Source of the DNA: Danxiaibacter flavus
GTDB lineage: Bacteria; Bacteroidota; Bacteroidia; Chitinophagales; Chitinophagaceae
Length of the DNA stretch: 64,000 nt
Assembly: GCF_041060425.1 (NCBI RefSeq)
Contig: NZ_JAULBC010000001.1
Span: forward strand, 744,001 to 808,000
Direction: 5' to 3'
Under the pieces are notes generated by a model. It saw nothing but the letters and a program-made list of their open reading frames with translations, had not been told where the DNA came from and did no database searches. Positions 8,672 through 16,306 of the stretch are shown in pieces (the stretch's first letter is position 1; each line of letters begins with the position of its first letter). Made by a program: the position numbers and the translations under genes.

Positions 8672-9085
8672 TTATTTAGGCATCTTGCTGAGATCCATGT
8701 AAAGCATGTTCCATTTGTGCCCATCGGGATCGCTGAAAGCAAATCCGTACATCCATCCCTGGTTTAATTGTGGTTTGGAGTAAATGTTTCCTCCTGCCTT
8801 TTCAACTTTTGCAGCCATTTCATCCACTTCCTGCTGACTTTCGGCACTGAATGAAATTAATACTTCAGAATTATCGGTGCCGGTGATCACATTGTTTGAT
8901 GTAAAGCTTTTGAATATGTGTTCTGCGAAAAGCATTACCGCAACATTTTTTTCACTCATCATCAGGCAAGCGGAATTAACTCCGTCAGCATGTTGTGCGT
9001 TGAATGTAAAACCAAGATCAGTGAAAAATGTTTGGGCCCTTTTTACATCTTTTACAGGAAGATTGAGCCATACGTCTTTAACCAT
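8672..9085 (-). CDS. VOC (glyoxalase-fold) family protein
   Basis: A 137-residue single-module vicinal-oxygen-chelate protein: VWLNLPVKDVKRAQTFFTDLGF at the start and GFAFSDPDGHKWNMLYMD at the end, the standard beta-alpha-beta-beta-beta halves. The family includes glyoxalases, dioxygenases and antibiotic-binding proteins; the substrate cannot be inferred. It sits 39 bases after the AHSA1/SRPBCC gene and 20 bases before the AlkD-like gene. VOC proteins of this type are often found with ArsR and AHSA1 genes. Confidence 0.88.
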   Translation of the reverse strand: MVKDVWLNLPVKDVKRAQTFFTDLGFTFNAQHADGVNSACLMMSEKNVAVMLFAEHIFKSFTSNNVITGTDNSEVLISFSAESQQEVDEMAAKVEKAGGNIYSKPQLNQGWMYGFAFSDPDGHKWNMLYMDLSKMPK

Positions 9086-9124
9086 AAGAGTTGTTTTTTT
9101 TGTGTTTGAATTTTTATAATGAAA

Positions 9125-9610
9125 TTATTTTGCCAGCAGATCATCAAGCCGGCTAAAGCCTTCGCTAAGTCCTTTCTCCATGCCAGATTGAACAAGACCG
9201 TCCCTGTCTGCCACTGAGCGAAACACAGAATGAATGGTTACTTTGGTTCTGTTGTCCGGCAATGCTTCAAAGAAGGCGCTGTCCAGGCTAACATGTCCTC
9301 TTTCAGGCAAGCCTTCAAACTCAAAAGTCTGAATAACCCTTTCAGGTGCAGTAACTTCATGCACCGCACCATTAAAGGCATAGTCATTTCCATTCTTATC
9401 GGAATGAATGTACCTGTAGGAGCCGCCTGTTCTGCAGTCGTATTTTTCAATTCTCATTGCCAGATCTTTTGGACCAAGCCATTGAATAACAAGATCCGGA
9501 TCTGTGTAGGCTTTAAACACCAGCTCTCTCGGAGCATCGAACTCTCTTGTGATGTGCAGTTCCTGTTTACCTGGTTCGGCGGTTACTTTTGTCTGATTTT
9601 TAGATGCCAT
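9125..9610 (-). CDS. SRPBCC/AHSA1 (activator of Hsp90-like) family protein
   Basis: A 161-residue START/Bet v1-like protein. Typical sequence blocks are ITREFDAPRELVFKAYTDP, IQWLGPKD, DCRTGGSYRYIH and RVIQTFEFEG. It begins 2 bases after the stop of the ArsR gene, so both are on one transcript. AHSA1-like proteins next to ArsR repressors are a widespread pair; they bind hydrophobic ligands, but the ligand is not known. A plausible but unproven idea is that it modulates the repressor or handles its inducer. Confidence 0.88.
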   Translation of the reverse strand: MASKNQTKVTAEPGKQELHITREFDAPRELVFKAYTDPDLVIQWLGPKDLAMRIEKYDCRTGGSYRYIHSDKNGNDYAFNGAVHEVTAPERVIQTFEFEGLPERGHVSLDSAFFEALPDNRTKVTIHSVFRSVADRDGLVQSGMEKGLSEGFSRLDDLLAK

Positions 9611-9612
9611 GA

Positions 9613-9957
9613 TTATTTGTTTTTTCTTTTTTTCGAAGATTGCATTTGTGCCAGCAGATCGTCCATTTTGTTAAACCGGTCTTCCCATGCCTGGCGGAAT
9701 GGTTCAAGCCAGTCCGCAACTGCGGCAAGGTTATTAAGCTGAGCTTCGCAATAACGTTCCCTGCCTTGTTGTTTGATGGTGATCAAACCACATTCATGTA
9801 AAATTTTGATATGCTGGGAAATGGCCGGCCTGCTAACGTTAAAATTTTCGGCAATAGCATTCAGGTTCATTGACTGAAACGCTATAAGCGCAATGATAGC
9901 GCGCCGTGTTGGATCGGCTATTGCCTGGAAAACATCTCTTCTTGCCTGTGATCTCAT
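9613..9957 (-). CDS. ArsR-family winged-helix repressor
   Basis: A 114-residue ArsR/SmtB-fold regulator: AIADPTRRAIIALI at the start of the wing-helix domain, recognition helix NVSRPAISQHIKIL, and the wing GLITIKQQGRERYCE. The metal-site cysteines of ArsR or SmtB are absent, so it belongs to the non-metal-sensing group found beside AHSA1 genes. It heads the operon ArsR, AHSA1, VOC, AlkD-like and GNAT pseudogene. Two nearly identical inverted repeats lie just upstream (9965-10006), consistent with autorepression. Confidence 0.9.
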   Translation of the reverse strand: MRSQARRDVFQAIADPTRRAIIALIAFQSMNLNAIAENFNVSRPAISQHIKILHECGLITIKQQGRERYCEAQLNNLAAVADWLEPFRQAWEDRFNKMDDLLAQMQSSKKRKNK

Positions 9958-9964
9958 AAAATAT

Positions 9965-10006
9965 GTAAGTATTCGCTTACTAAATTAAATGTAAGTATTC
10001 ACTTAC
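9965..10006. promoter_or_regulatory. Pair of 16-bp operators for the ArsR-type repressor
   Basis: Two inverted repeats of the form GTAAG-TATTCR-CTTAC at 9965-9980 and 9991-10006, differing by one central base and spaced 26 bp start to start. The first ends 8 bases before the ArsR start codon, and a TAATTTAG sequence lies between them on the coding strand, possibly the -7 box. Position and duplication suggest cooperative autorepression. Confidence 0.78.
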
Positions 10007-10036
10007 GCAAGTTTTTTTGGGGGAAAATTTTGAAAA

Positions 10037-10166
10037 AGGTATCAGGTGTCAGGTATCAGGTATCAGGTATCAGGTATCAGGTATCAGGTATCAGGTGTCA
10101 GGTATCAGGTGTCAGGTTTGAGGTATAAGGTCTGAGGTATAAGGCCTGAGGCATGAGGCTTGAGGA
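10037..10166 (+). repeat. Heptamer array, family B (tatcagg type)
   Basis: About 18 consecutive 7-bp words, mainly tatcagg and tgtcagg, then degenerating to tttgagg, tataagg, tctgagg and gcatgag. It starts 80 bases upstream of the ArsR start codon and reads away from that gene. An inverted counterpart lies at 10421-10473, so the two could pair. No coding role is likely. Confidence 0.9.
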
Positions 10167-10420
10167 GTAGGGGTGAGAAGAAGGTTTTATTGGTTATTTC
10201 ATATTGAAACTTGTATTCTCTTTATTGGGTTTTGGCGAAAATGAGAACTTTTTTCGCAATTGGTTTTCGTGATTATAGACTGATTTTTTTTGTAAAAGAT
10301 ATCCTATACACGTGTGCAAATAAACTTATTTCACGGCTGGCTTATAAAAGTTTAAGGTCAAACCACAAACACAAGGTTTTCGATCAAAAATTAAACAGCT
10401 CCTTCTTCTCTCACGACTTT
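10167..10420. other. AT-rich core between inverted heptamer arrays
   Basis: About 250 bases of AT-rich sequence enclosed by the two inverted family B arrays. A 73-codon open frame (10211-10432) runs into the right array and has no protein-like pattern. No hairpin terminator or operator was recognised. Confidence 0.5.
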
Positions 10421-10473
10421 AAACCTCATTGAGACCTTATACCTCAAACCTGAAACCTGATACCTGACACCTT
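10421..10473 (-). repeat. Heptamer array, family B, inverted
   Basis: Read on the minus strand: tgtcagg, tatcagg, tttcagg, tttgagg, tataagg. It begins a few bases after the stop codon of the minus-strand gene at 10477 and reads outward from it. It is complementary in large part to the array at 10037-10166. Confidence 0.88.
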
Positions 10474-10476
10474 TCT

Positions 10477-10716
10477 TCACTCCCCCTTATACCACTCAAT
10501 CACAAATTCACCAATAGCTTCCGCCAGTTCTTTGTTATCGCCATGTTGAAATGTCCACATTTTGTTATCGCACTGTAGAAGGCCAATTGATTTGTCTTCT
10601 ATTACAACATTGAATTGCTTGGGGTAATCTTTATCATTGTCTCCAATAGGTATCAGCGTTCCCGAAATAGTGTCAAGATTTGCTGTTACAACAAAGTCAA
10701 AGGGGTCATATTTCAT
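10477..10716 (-). CDS. Small hypothetical protein
   Basis: About 79 residues from the ATG at 10716 (MKYDPFDFVVTANLD); in-frame starts further upstream at 10734 and 10776 give an extra hydrophobic, less convincing N-terminus. The sequence has a compact strand-helix pattern (ISGTLIPIGD, FNVVIEDKSIGLLQC, MWTFQHGDNKELAEAIGEFVIEWY) suggesting a small folded domain. No family is recognised. Codon use looks coding. It is followed directly by an outward-reading heptamer array. Confidence 0.55.
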   Translation of the reverse strand: MKYDPFDFVVTANLDTISGTLIPIGDNDKDYPKQFNVVIEDKSIGLLQCDNKMWTFQHGDNKELAEAIGEFVIEWYKGE

Positions 10717-10956
10717 GATTTTACTTTTATACATAGGGCCACAAAAAAAACGCCAGAATAAAATTGTAAAAAGCATCAGGCATGGCAGAAGTCCTGTTCA
10801 ACTATTTTCAAACCAATACGATTGATTGTTTAAGAATATTTCTGATTAAGGCTGAAAGCTGGATCTTTTAATTTTATTTTTGGCCGGTAAAAATGCGCGA
10901 AGGGCACATAATGACGGATTTCGCGCCAAATTAATTTTAAATAGATACTTTTCTGA

Positions 10957-11298
10957 ATGAAAGAACAGTTAATTACATTGGTCGGTAGATTAAAAGACAA
11001 TTCACTTACGTTTAAGGAGGTGATTGAATTTATTGAAGCGAGTTATCAACATCAGCCCACTGCATTCAAAAACGGAGAGACGTACAATGAAGCAACGCAA
11101 AACCAGGGGAGCGCGAAAGTTTTTGCGTTTGCCCAACTAAATAATCTAAGTAAAGAAGACACGCTTTACCTGTTTGCAGAACATTATCAGTCGGTATTAA
11201 ATAATCCCAGTGGTATGGATCATCAGAATATCAGGCAATTTATGGCGCACGGATGGGACGGTATAGCTTTTGAGGGGCAGGCGCTGCTTCCCAAATAA
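10957..11298 (+). CDS. HopJ type III effector-like family protein
   Basis: A 113-residue protein matching the HopJ family (PF08888), with the characteristic blocks FKEVIEFIEASY, PTAFKNGETYNEATQNQGS, LYLFAEHYQ and MDHQNIRQFMAHGWDGI. Despite the family name, such short proteins are common in free-living bacteria without a type III system, and their function is unknown. The gene stands alone with an AT-rich leader and a strong terminator downstream. Confidence 0.88.
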   Translation: MKEQLITLVGRLKDNSLTFKEVIEFIEASYQHQPTAFKNGETYNEATQNQGSAKVFAFAQLNNLSKEDTLYLFAEHYQSVLNNPSGMDHQNIRQFMAHGWDGIAFEGQALLPK

Positions 11299-11309
11299 TT
11301 GAAATTATT

Positions 11310-11336
11310 AAAGGCTATCAATCATCGATAGCCTTT
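11310..11336. terminator. Bidirectional hairpin terminator
   Basis: A perfect 10-bp stem (11310-11319 with 11327-11336) with a 7-base loop, flanked by an A-rich left side and a T-rich right side. It separates the convergent HopJ-family and polysaccharide deacetylase genes. Confidence 0.85.
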
Positions 11337-11357
11337 AGTTTTAATCATGATAGCAAT

Positions 11358-12308
11358 TCACTCTCTGATGGTCGTTTTGTCATCAAGTGTCATCCTTGCG
11401 ATTTCGTCTTTTCGTTTGAACGATACACCTTTATGTTGCTGTATATATCTTATTAGTTCGTTGGTGGTTTTTACCATTTGCGGAGTGCCTCCAATGCGGT
11501 CGTGAAAGCTGATGGACATCAGTCTGCGGCGGTTTTCAGACTCGGGATATAGCTGGTCAAATTCCATTTTAACCTGGTTAAAGAACTGATCTGTTGAAAA
11601 GTTTTTTCCTTCAATCAAAAGAATATCATTGTTGCGGAGCGTATAAGGCACAACTGCAAAATCTTTATTGTTCACTTTAATAATAAAGGGCTCGTCCCGA
11701 CTCAAATCATCAATGTGATAAATAAACCCGAGTTCTTGTAAAATGTTTAATGTGTTGGCACCACGCCTTAACCAGTTGGCATTGTACCCAACGGGTTTTA
11801 CTCCTGTGATTTTTTCGATAGCATCCGCACCATCTTTTTCGAATTTTTTTTCTTCTTCGTAATTCATGTTGTATTGGGTTGCCCAGTTCATTCCATGTGC
11901 CGCAGCTTCATGTCCACGCTCAACTATTTCTTTAGCGAGAAATGGATTTTTAAGTACTGCTGCGCTTACCATATGCGATGTGACTTTAATGCCAAGCCTT
12001 TCCCAATTGTCCAGCATACGGGGAATACCCTCCTTATAACCATATTCAAACCATGTTGCGCCGGGAAGGTCAGTGTAGCCTTTTTGCATGTTTTTCGGGA
12101 AAGGGCTTTCTGCATTATCAGGCTGTCCACCTGCTTCAAATTGCATAGATATGGAGACTACCAGTCGAGATCCATCCGGCCAGTATGTTTTTTCTTTTGA
12201 CTGCATAGATTGTTTGTTTTGTGAGATACTTTTTCCTGTGAAGGATTGAACTGTACTCGTTAAAGCCAGTATGCCGCTTTGTTTAATAAATTTTCTTCTG
12301 CTGCTCAT
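11358..12308 (-). CDS. Polysaccharide deacetylase family protein with Tat-like signal
   Basis: A 316-residue NodB-fold protein of the PuuE-like subgroup. The N-terminus MSSRRKFIKQSG has the twin-arginine pattern RRxFI, predicting Tat export. The body shows WPDGSRLVVSISMQFE, the region GHEAAAHGMNW that carries the metal-site histidines in the NodB fold, and SISFHDRIGG near the end. PuuE-type members act on allantoin-like or unknown substrates, not necessarily on polysaccharide. It lies 6 bases after the DoxX gene, so the two form an operon divergent from the AraC regulator. Confidence 0.85.
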   Translation of the reverse strand: MSSRRKFIKQSGILALTSTVQSFTGKSISQNKQSMQSKEKTYWPDGSRLVVSISMQFEAGGQPDNAESPFPKNMQKGYTDLPGATWFEYGYKEGIPRMLDNWERLGIKVTSHMVSAAVLKNPFLAKEIVERGHEAAAHGMNWATQYNMNYEEEKKFEKDGADAIEKITGVKPVGYNANWLRRGANTLNILQELGFIYHIDDLSRDEPFIIKVNNKDFAVVPYTLRNNDILLIEGKNFSTDQFFNQVKMEFDQLYPESENRRRLMSISFHDRIGGTPQMVKTTNELIRYIQQHKGVSFKRKDEIARMTLDDKTTIRE

Positions 12309-12314
12309 CAGGTA

Positions 12315-12710
12315 CTATTTTTTAAACAATATATTATCGATTGCTAACGTGTTATAGCCAGATGCGTTGATCAGTGCAGCAAATATGGCTACATGTATTA
12401 ACTGTGAAGGCAGTGCATCCCAATTTTCAATCAATGCCGTGCCGGTTATAAGCATGATCATGACAATAGATCCGGCAATTAATGCAGGTCTCGTAAATAA
12501 ACCGAGCATAATAAGGAGACCAATAGTGAACTCCGCAACAGGCAATACATAGCTGAACGGCAATACCAGTCCGTTAGGCAGCATCGATTTTTCAAAATTG
12601 CCTGTCATCCACTTACTAAAGGTTTGTAATTTGGGTAAGCGTACAAGTCCGTGCCCCAGCATACTTGCGCCAATGGCCAATCTGAGTAATAAAAATGACG
12701 TTGTGTTCAT
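12315..12710 (-). CDS. DoxX family inner-membrane protein
   Basis: A 131-residue four-helix membrane protein of the DoxX family: LLLRLAIGASMLGHGLVRL at the N-terminus, then LPVAEFTIGLLIMLGLFTRPALIAGSIVM and a final hydrophobic segment LIHVAIFAALINASGYN. DoxX-like proteins are linked to quinone or thiol redox functions in membranes, but this subgroup is uncharacterised. It is the first gene of a two-gene operon and is transcribed divergently from the AraC-type regulator. Confidence 0.9.
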   Translation of the reverse strand: MNTTSFLLLRLAIGASMLGHGLVRLPKLQTFSKWMTGNFEKSMLPNGLVLPFSYVLPVAEFTIGLLIMLGLFTRPALIAGSIVMIMLITGTALIENWDALPSQLIHVAIFAALINASGYNTLAIDNILFKK

Positions 12711-12796
12711 GTTATCTTTTATTTATGATGTAAAATTCGGGACCACTAACTGCTTTCGCTTGTATTTAGGAAGGATTGATTTGTATTTTTGCAGGA

Positions 12797-13636
12797 ATGG
12801 AGATTAGAAATATTTATCAGCCTTTTGAACTGGATGTTCTCGAAATAAATGAATACGCTGCGAAAATCCATAAGAATACTTTCTTTGAAATGATCTTTGT
12901 ATTAGAAGGTGAAGGTGTTCAGATCGTCAATGATCACCGGTTACCTTACAGTCCTGATAAATTATTTCTGATCTTTCCCAGTGACCGTCATGGCTTCGAA
13001 GTAAGTAAGCCAACCACGTTTTTGTTCATCAGGTTTAATAATAATTACCTTAAAACGCAGAGCAGAGAGTGGGTGCAGAAAGTGGAGTATATTTTTCATA
13101 ATCACAATCATTTACCTGGCTGCATTCTCTCAAATGTTTCCGATAAGCCGTTGGTGAGGGCACTTGCAGAAGCTATTATTCTTGAAAATGAAAGTCGCTT
13201 TCCAAACAGGGGAGAAGTGATCAGCCAGTTTATCAATACGATCATAACCATCGCCGCCCGTAATATTTCTGTAAAAGAACCGGCCATTGCTGCAGACCCA
13301 ACAAACGAGGCCCTGGCGTTGATAAATTATGTACACAGAAATATTTTTTTGCCGGACAAGCTAAGAGCTGATATTGTTGCTGCGCATTTTCATGTTTCCC
13401 AGAATTATATAGGTGAATATTTTAAAAAGAATACTGGTGAAAACATGCAGCAATATATAGCCTTGTACAAAATGAAATTGATAGAAACGCGGCTGAAGTA
13501 TACCAATATGCGCCTTAAAGAGATTAGCGATGAATTTGGTTTTACTGATCTGAGCCATCTCAACCGGATCTTCAAAAAATACAACGGCCTTAGCCCCACA
13601 GAATTCCGTAGAAATCATTTGGTTACAGAAGATTGA
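12797..13636 (+). CDS. AraC-family transcriptional regulator
   Basis: About 279 residues: an N-terminal cupin-like sensor (FFEMIFVLEGEGVQIV, then LIFPSDRHGFE) and a C-terminal pair of helix-turn-helix motifs (VAAHFHVSQNYIGEYFKK and LKEISDEFGFTDLSHLNRIFKKY, ending GLSPTEFRRNH). The ATG at 12797 is chosen because the family begins at this point; a TTG at 12776 is in frame. A TATTTTTG box (12784-12791) with CTTG 21 bases upstream fits the Bacteroidota -7/-33 promoter pattern and would place the transcript start very near the ATG. It likely controls the divergent DoxX and deacetylase genes. Confidence 0.9.
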   Translation: MEIRNIYQPFELDVLEINEYAAKIHKNTFFEMIFVLEGEGVQIVNDHRLPYSPDKLFLIFPSDRHGFEVSKPTTFLFIRFNNNYLKTQSREWVQKVEYIFHNHNHLPGCILSNVSDKPLVRALAEAIILENESRFPNRGEVISQFINTIITIAARNISVKEPAIAADPTNEALALINYVHRNIFLPDKLRADIVAAHFHVSQNYIGEYFKKNTGENMQQYIALYKMKLIETRLKYTNMRLKEISDEFGFTDLSHLNRIFKKYNGLSPTEFRRNHLVTED

Positions 13637-13667
13637 TTTTTTTCTTTGTTAAAGAGATAAAATAAAT

Positions 13668-13699
13668 TTTGTAAAATAATACCAATCGGTATAATTTTG
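13668..13699 (+). promoter_or_regulatory. Promoter with TetR operator upstream of the tetR-type gene
   Basis: TTTG at 13668-13671 and TAATTTTG at 13692-13699, separated by 20 bases, match the Bacteroidota -33/-7 consensus (TTTG, TAnnTTTG). The inverted repeat ATACC-AATC-GGTAT (13679-13692) occupies the spacer and touches the -7 box, the expected position for a repressor operator. The same 14-mer recurs at 14326-14339. Confidence 0.82.
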
Positions 13700-13719
13700 T
13701 GTGATAATTCTTTCCTGTT

Positions 13720-14307
13720 ATGACAAAGGCGGAAAAAACCAGACAGTACATTATCGAAAAAACTGCTCCCATTTTTAATGTGAAAGGTTATTCGGGCACG
13801 TCTATGTCTGATATTACAGATGCCACAGGTCTTACAAAGGGTAGCATTTACGGTAATTTTGAGAATAAGGATGCCGTTGCATTGGCGGCATTTGAATGTA
13901 ACCTGGAAAAGATCAACTCTTACGTAAAACAGGAGATCAGCAAAAGAAAAACCTACAAAGACAAATTGCTGGTGTATGTTACTTTCTATGAGAATTTTTT
14001 TAAATCTCCATTTCCGGAAGGTGGTTGTCCAATCCTTAATACAGCCATCGAATCTGATGATACGCATCCTCAATTAAAAGAAAAAGCCAGTGATGCAATT
14101 GTATCATGGAAGAATAGTCTTTCTGCAATTATAAAAAAAGGTATTGAGGCAAAGGAGTTCAGGACTGATGTTGTTCCTGAGCAGTCTGCTATAGCTTTAA
14201 TTGCATTGATAGAGGGTGGAATAATGATATCAAAGCTTACAAACAAGCTCAATTTCAGGAAAATGATCATGGAGTCTGTTGAAAAAATGATCAACGATCT
14301 CACTTAA
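13720..14307 (+). CDS. TetR-family transcriptional repressor
   Basis: A 195-residue TetR-family protein with the N-terminal helix-turn-helix (TRQYIIEKTAPIFNVKGYSGTSMSDITDATGLTKGSIYGNFENKD, motif spanning about residues 6-50) and a helical ligand domain with a C-terminal part resembling TetR_C subgroups (FPEGGCPILN). Identical operators precede this gene and the SDR gene 66 bases downstream, so it very probably represses both. The inducer is not known; the target being an oxidoreductase suggests a small reactive or hydrophobic molecule. Confidence 0.92.
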   Translation: MTKAEKTRQYIIEKTAPIFNVKGYSGTSMSDITDATGLTKGSIYGNFENKDAVALAAFECNLEKINSYVKQEISKRKTYKDKLLVYVTFYENFFKSPFPEGGCPILNTAIESDDTHPQLKEKASDAIVSWKNSLSAIIKKGIEAKEFRTDVVPEQSAIALIALIEGGIMISKLTNKLNFRKMIMESVEKMINDLT

Positions 14308-14312
14308 ATTTT

Positions 14313-14344
14313 TTTGCTTTAAAATATACCAATCGGTATATTAT
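14313..14344 (+). promoter_or_regulatory. Promoter with second TetR operator, upstream of the SDR gene
   Basis: TTTG at 14313-14316 and TATATTAT at 14337-14344 with a 20-base spacer resemble the -33/-7 promoter. An 18-bp inverted repeat at 14324-14341 contains the same ATACC-AATC-GGTAT core as the operator in front of the TetR gene. Confidence 0.8.
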
Positions 14345-14372
14345 AAGAGTAATCACATTAAATAAACAAAAA

Positions 14373-15110
14373 ATGAAAACTTCAGGAAACACAGTACTTG
14401 TAACAGGCGGAAGCGCAGGTATTGGATTTGCAATTGCAAAACAATTTTCAGAAAATGGTAATAAAGTAATTATTACGGGCAGAAATCGCCAGAAGCTGGA
14501 GCAGGCAGCAGCATCATTGAAAAATACCGTTGCAATTGTCAGTGATATTACAAAAGACGCGGACGTTGACGGGCTCGTTAAGCAGATCTCAAAAGAATAC
14601 CCTGGGCTGAACGTAATTGTGAACAACGCCGGCTTTGCCGCAGCCTATAAACTTTCTGCAGAAGCAGGGGCTTACGAAAAGGCAAGTGCTGAGATGTTGA
14701 CTAATTACCTGGCTATTGTTCGCATTACTGAAAAGTTATTGCCTGTATTACATTCAAATGCTAATGCGGCAATTGTAAATGTTACGTCTATTGTAGCGTT
14801 TTCGCCCAATCATTTTATTTCTACGTATGCTGCGAGCAAAGCGGCATTACATTCTTATACGCAATCATTACGTATAACGCTTGCGCAAACAGGGCATATC
14901 AAAGTATTTGAACTGATGCCGCCGCTTGTTAATACAGATTTTTCACAGTCAATTGGTGGTGAGAAGGGGATACCTGCGTCACAGGTTGCCGATGAGCTTT
15001 TCGATGCATTAAACAGTGATGTTTATGAGATACATGTAGGAGGAACTGCTGATCTTTACAGGTTGTTTCTTTCCTCTCCGGCAGAAGCATTGAAAGCGAT
15101 GAATAACTAA
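14373..15110 (+). CDS. SDR family oxidoreductase, DltE-like
   Basis: A 245-residue short-chain dehydrogenase with TGGSAGIG (cofactor loop, residues 9-16), NNAG near residue 89, and the YAASK catalytic motif near residue 150. The Arg in VIITGRNRQKL after strand 2 favours NADP, as inference. The overall sequence resembles the DltE subgroup. Its promoter carries a TetR operator identical in core to that of the preceding repressor gene, making the two a small regulated unit. A strong terminator follows. Confidence 0.9.
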   Translation: MKTSGNTVLVTGGSAGIGFAIAKQFSENGNKVIITGRNRQKLEQAAASLKNTVAIVSDITKDADVDGLVKQISKEYPGLNVIVNNAGFAAAYKLSAEAGAYEKASAEMLTNYLAIVRITEKLLPVLHSNANAAIVNVTSIVAFSPNHFISTYAASKAALHSYTQSLRITLAQTGHIKVFELMPPLVNTDFSQSIGGEKGIPASQVADELFDALNSDVYEIHVGGTADLYRLFLSSPAEALKAMNN

Positions 15111-15137
15111 GAATGAGTTCCTTAAAGATGATGAAAA

Positions 15138-15174
15138 CAATAAAGGCGGGTATAATGAATACCGCCTTTATTGA
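15138..15174. terminator. Bidirectional hairpin terminator
   Basis: A stem of about 15 bp with one bulged G (15138-15153 with 15160-15174), ending in TTTATTG on the plus strand and equally T-rich on the minus strand. It separates the convergent SDR and OYE genes. Confidence 0.82.
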
Positions 15175-15201
15175 AGTTGCTGACGGGTCTTTATCTGTCG
15201 A

Positions 15202-16302
15202 TCACGCTGCTGATGATTGGTGAAGTGGATAATCGGTATAACCATGTTCAGCTCCGCCATAGTGCAGATGCCGTTCTGGTGGAGTTAAAGGCCAATCGTT
15301 CCTTAGCCGGTCCGCAAGGTCCGGATTGGCAATAAAAGGCTCGCCAAATCCGGCAAGATCAATGATTCCGGCAGACAGGTATTCGTCTGATTTCTTCTTA
15401 TCCATTCCGCCTGCCAATATGACGATTCCCTTGTACCATGATTTGAAGCGTGACATAAATCCTTCAGGTAGTGCAAAACTTCCGCGGGATTTTTGATCCA
15501 TGATATGAACGTACGCAATCTGTCTTTCACTTAACTCTTCCGCCAAATACTTGTATGTTGCTTCAATCTCATCATAATGCGGAAGTTCGTGCAGGCCCCC
15601 GTAAGGCGTTAAACGTATAGCGACTTTTTCAGCGCCAATTGCATCAACGCAGGCATCAATAACTTCAAGGAGAAAACGGCTGCGGTTAACGATATCGCCT
15701 CCGTATTCATCCATTCTGTTGTTTACAAAAGGATTTAGAAATTGCTCAATTAAATAACCGTTGGCTCCATGTATCTCAATACCGTCAAAGCCGGCTTTAA
15801 CTGCGTTGGCTGCTGCTTTCGCAAAATCATGTACAATATCCTTGACCTCAGAGGTTGCTAACGGACGTGGTTTTGTGCAGGGGACAAAATTTTCTTTACC
15901 ATTTTCATCGTAACCCCACGCAAAAGATTTTATAGCCTGGATATCTGAGCTGCTCACCGGTGCAATGCCGCCGGGCTGGTTAGTAACATGCGATACACGG
16001 CCAACATGCCACAGCTGGGTGAATATTTTGCTACCTTCTTCATGAACGGCCTGTGTTACAAGTTTCCAGCCTTCCACCTGTTCATCTGTATACAATCCCG
16101 GGATATGCAACACGCCCATTGAAGTTGGTGATATAGCTGTGCCTTCAGTAATGATCAGGCCAGCACCAGCGCGTTGTTTGTAGTATAAGGCATTCAACTT
16201 ATTGGGTATGCCATTTGGGTTACGTGCCCTGGTCATTGGTGCCATTACAATCCTGTTTTTTAATTGTAAGCCTTTATCGTTAAAAGGTTTAAATAAACTC
16301 AT
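15202..16302 (-). CDS. Old Yellow Enzyme family alkene reductase (second of two)
   Basis: A flavin-dependent oxidoreductase of about 366 residues. The start MSLFKPFNDKGLQLKNRIVMAPMTRAR is typical of NemA/OYE proteins; further blocks are ITEGTAISPTSMG, FTQLWHVGRVSH, IHGANGYLIEQFLNP and the phosphate-binding region IILAGG...SAGIIDLAGFGEPFIANPDL. The ATG at 16302 is chosen since the codons upstream overlap the preceding gene. It starts 4 bases after the stop of a second OYE gene and shares its operon. OYE enzymes reduce activated C=C bonds of electrophiles using NAD(P)H. Confidence 0.92.
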   Translation of the reverse strand: MSLFKPFNDKGLQLKNRIVMAPMTRARNPNGIPNKLNALYYKQRAGAGLIITEGTAISPTSMGVLHIPGLYTDEQVEGWKLVTQAVHEEGSKIFTQLWHVGRVSHVTNQPGGIAPVSSSDIQAIKSFAWGYDENGKENFVPCTKPRPLATSEVKDIVHDFAKAAANAVKAGFDGIEIHGANGYLIEQFLNPFVNNRMDEYGGDIVNRSRFLLEVIDACVDAIGAEKVAIRLTPYGGLHELPHYDEIEATYKYLAEELSERQIAYVHIMDQKSRGSFALPEGFMSRFKSWYKGIVILAGGMDKKKSDEYLSAGIIDLAGFGEPFIANPDLADRLRNDWPLTPPERHLHYGGAEHGYTDYPLHQSSAA

Positions 16303-16306
16303 ACGA

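Noticed and set aside
10211..10432. 73-codon plus-strand ORF between inverted arrays
   Set aside because: Runs into the inverted array, AT-rich composition with no domain or helix pattern, poor start context.
10037..10473. CRISPR-like appearance of short direct repeats
   Set aside because: Words are 7 bp, contiguous, without unique spacers, and no cas gene is present. Same argument for all word arrays.
15138..15174. Possible tRNA acceptor because of GGCGGG
   Set aside because: It is the stem of a bidirectional terminator; no T-loop or anticodon arm is present.
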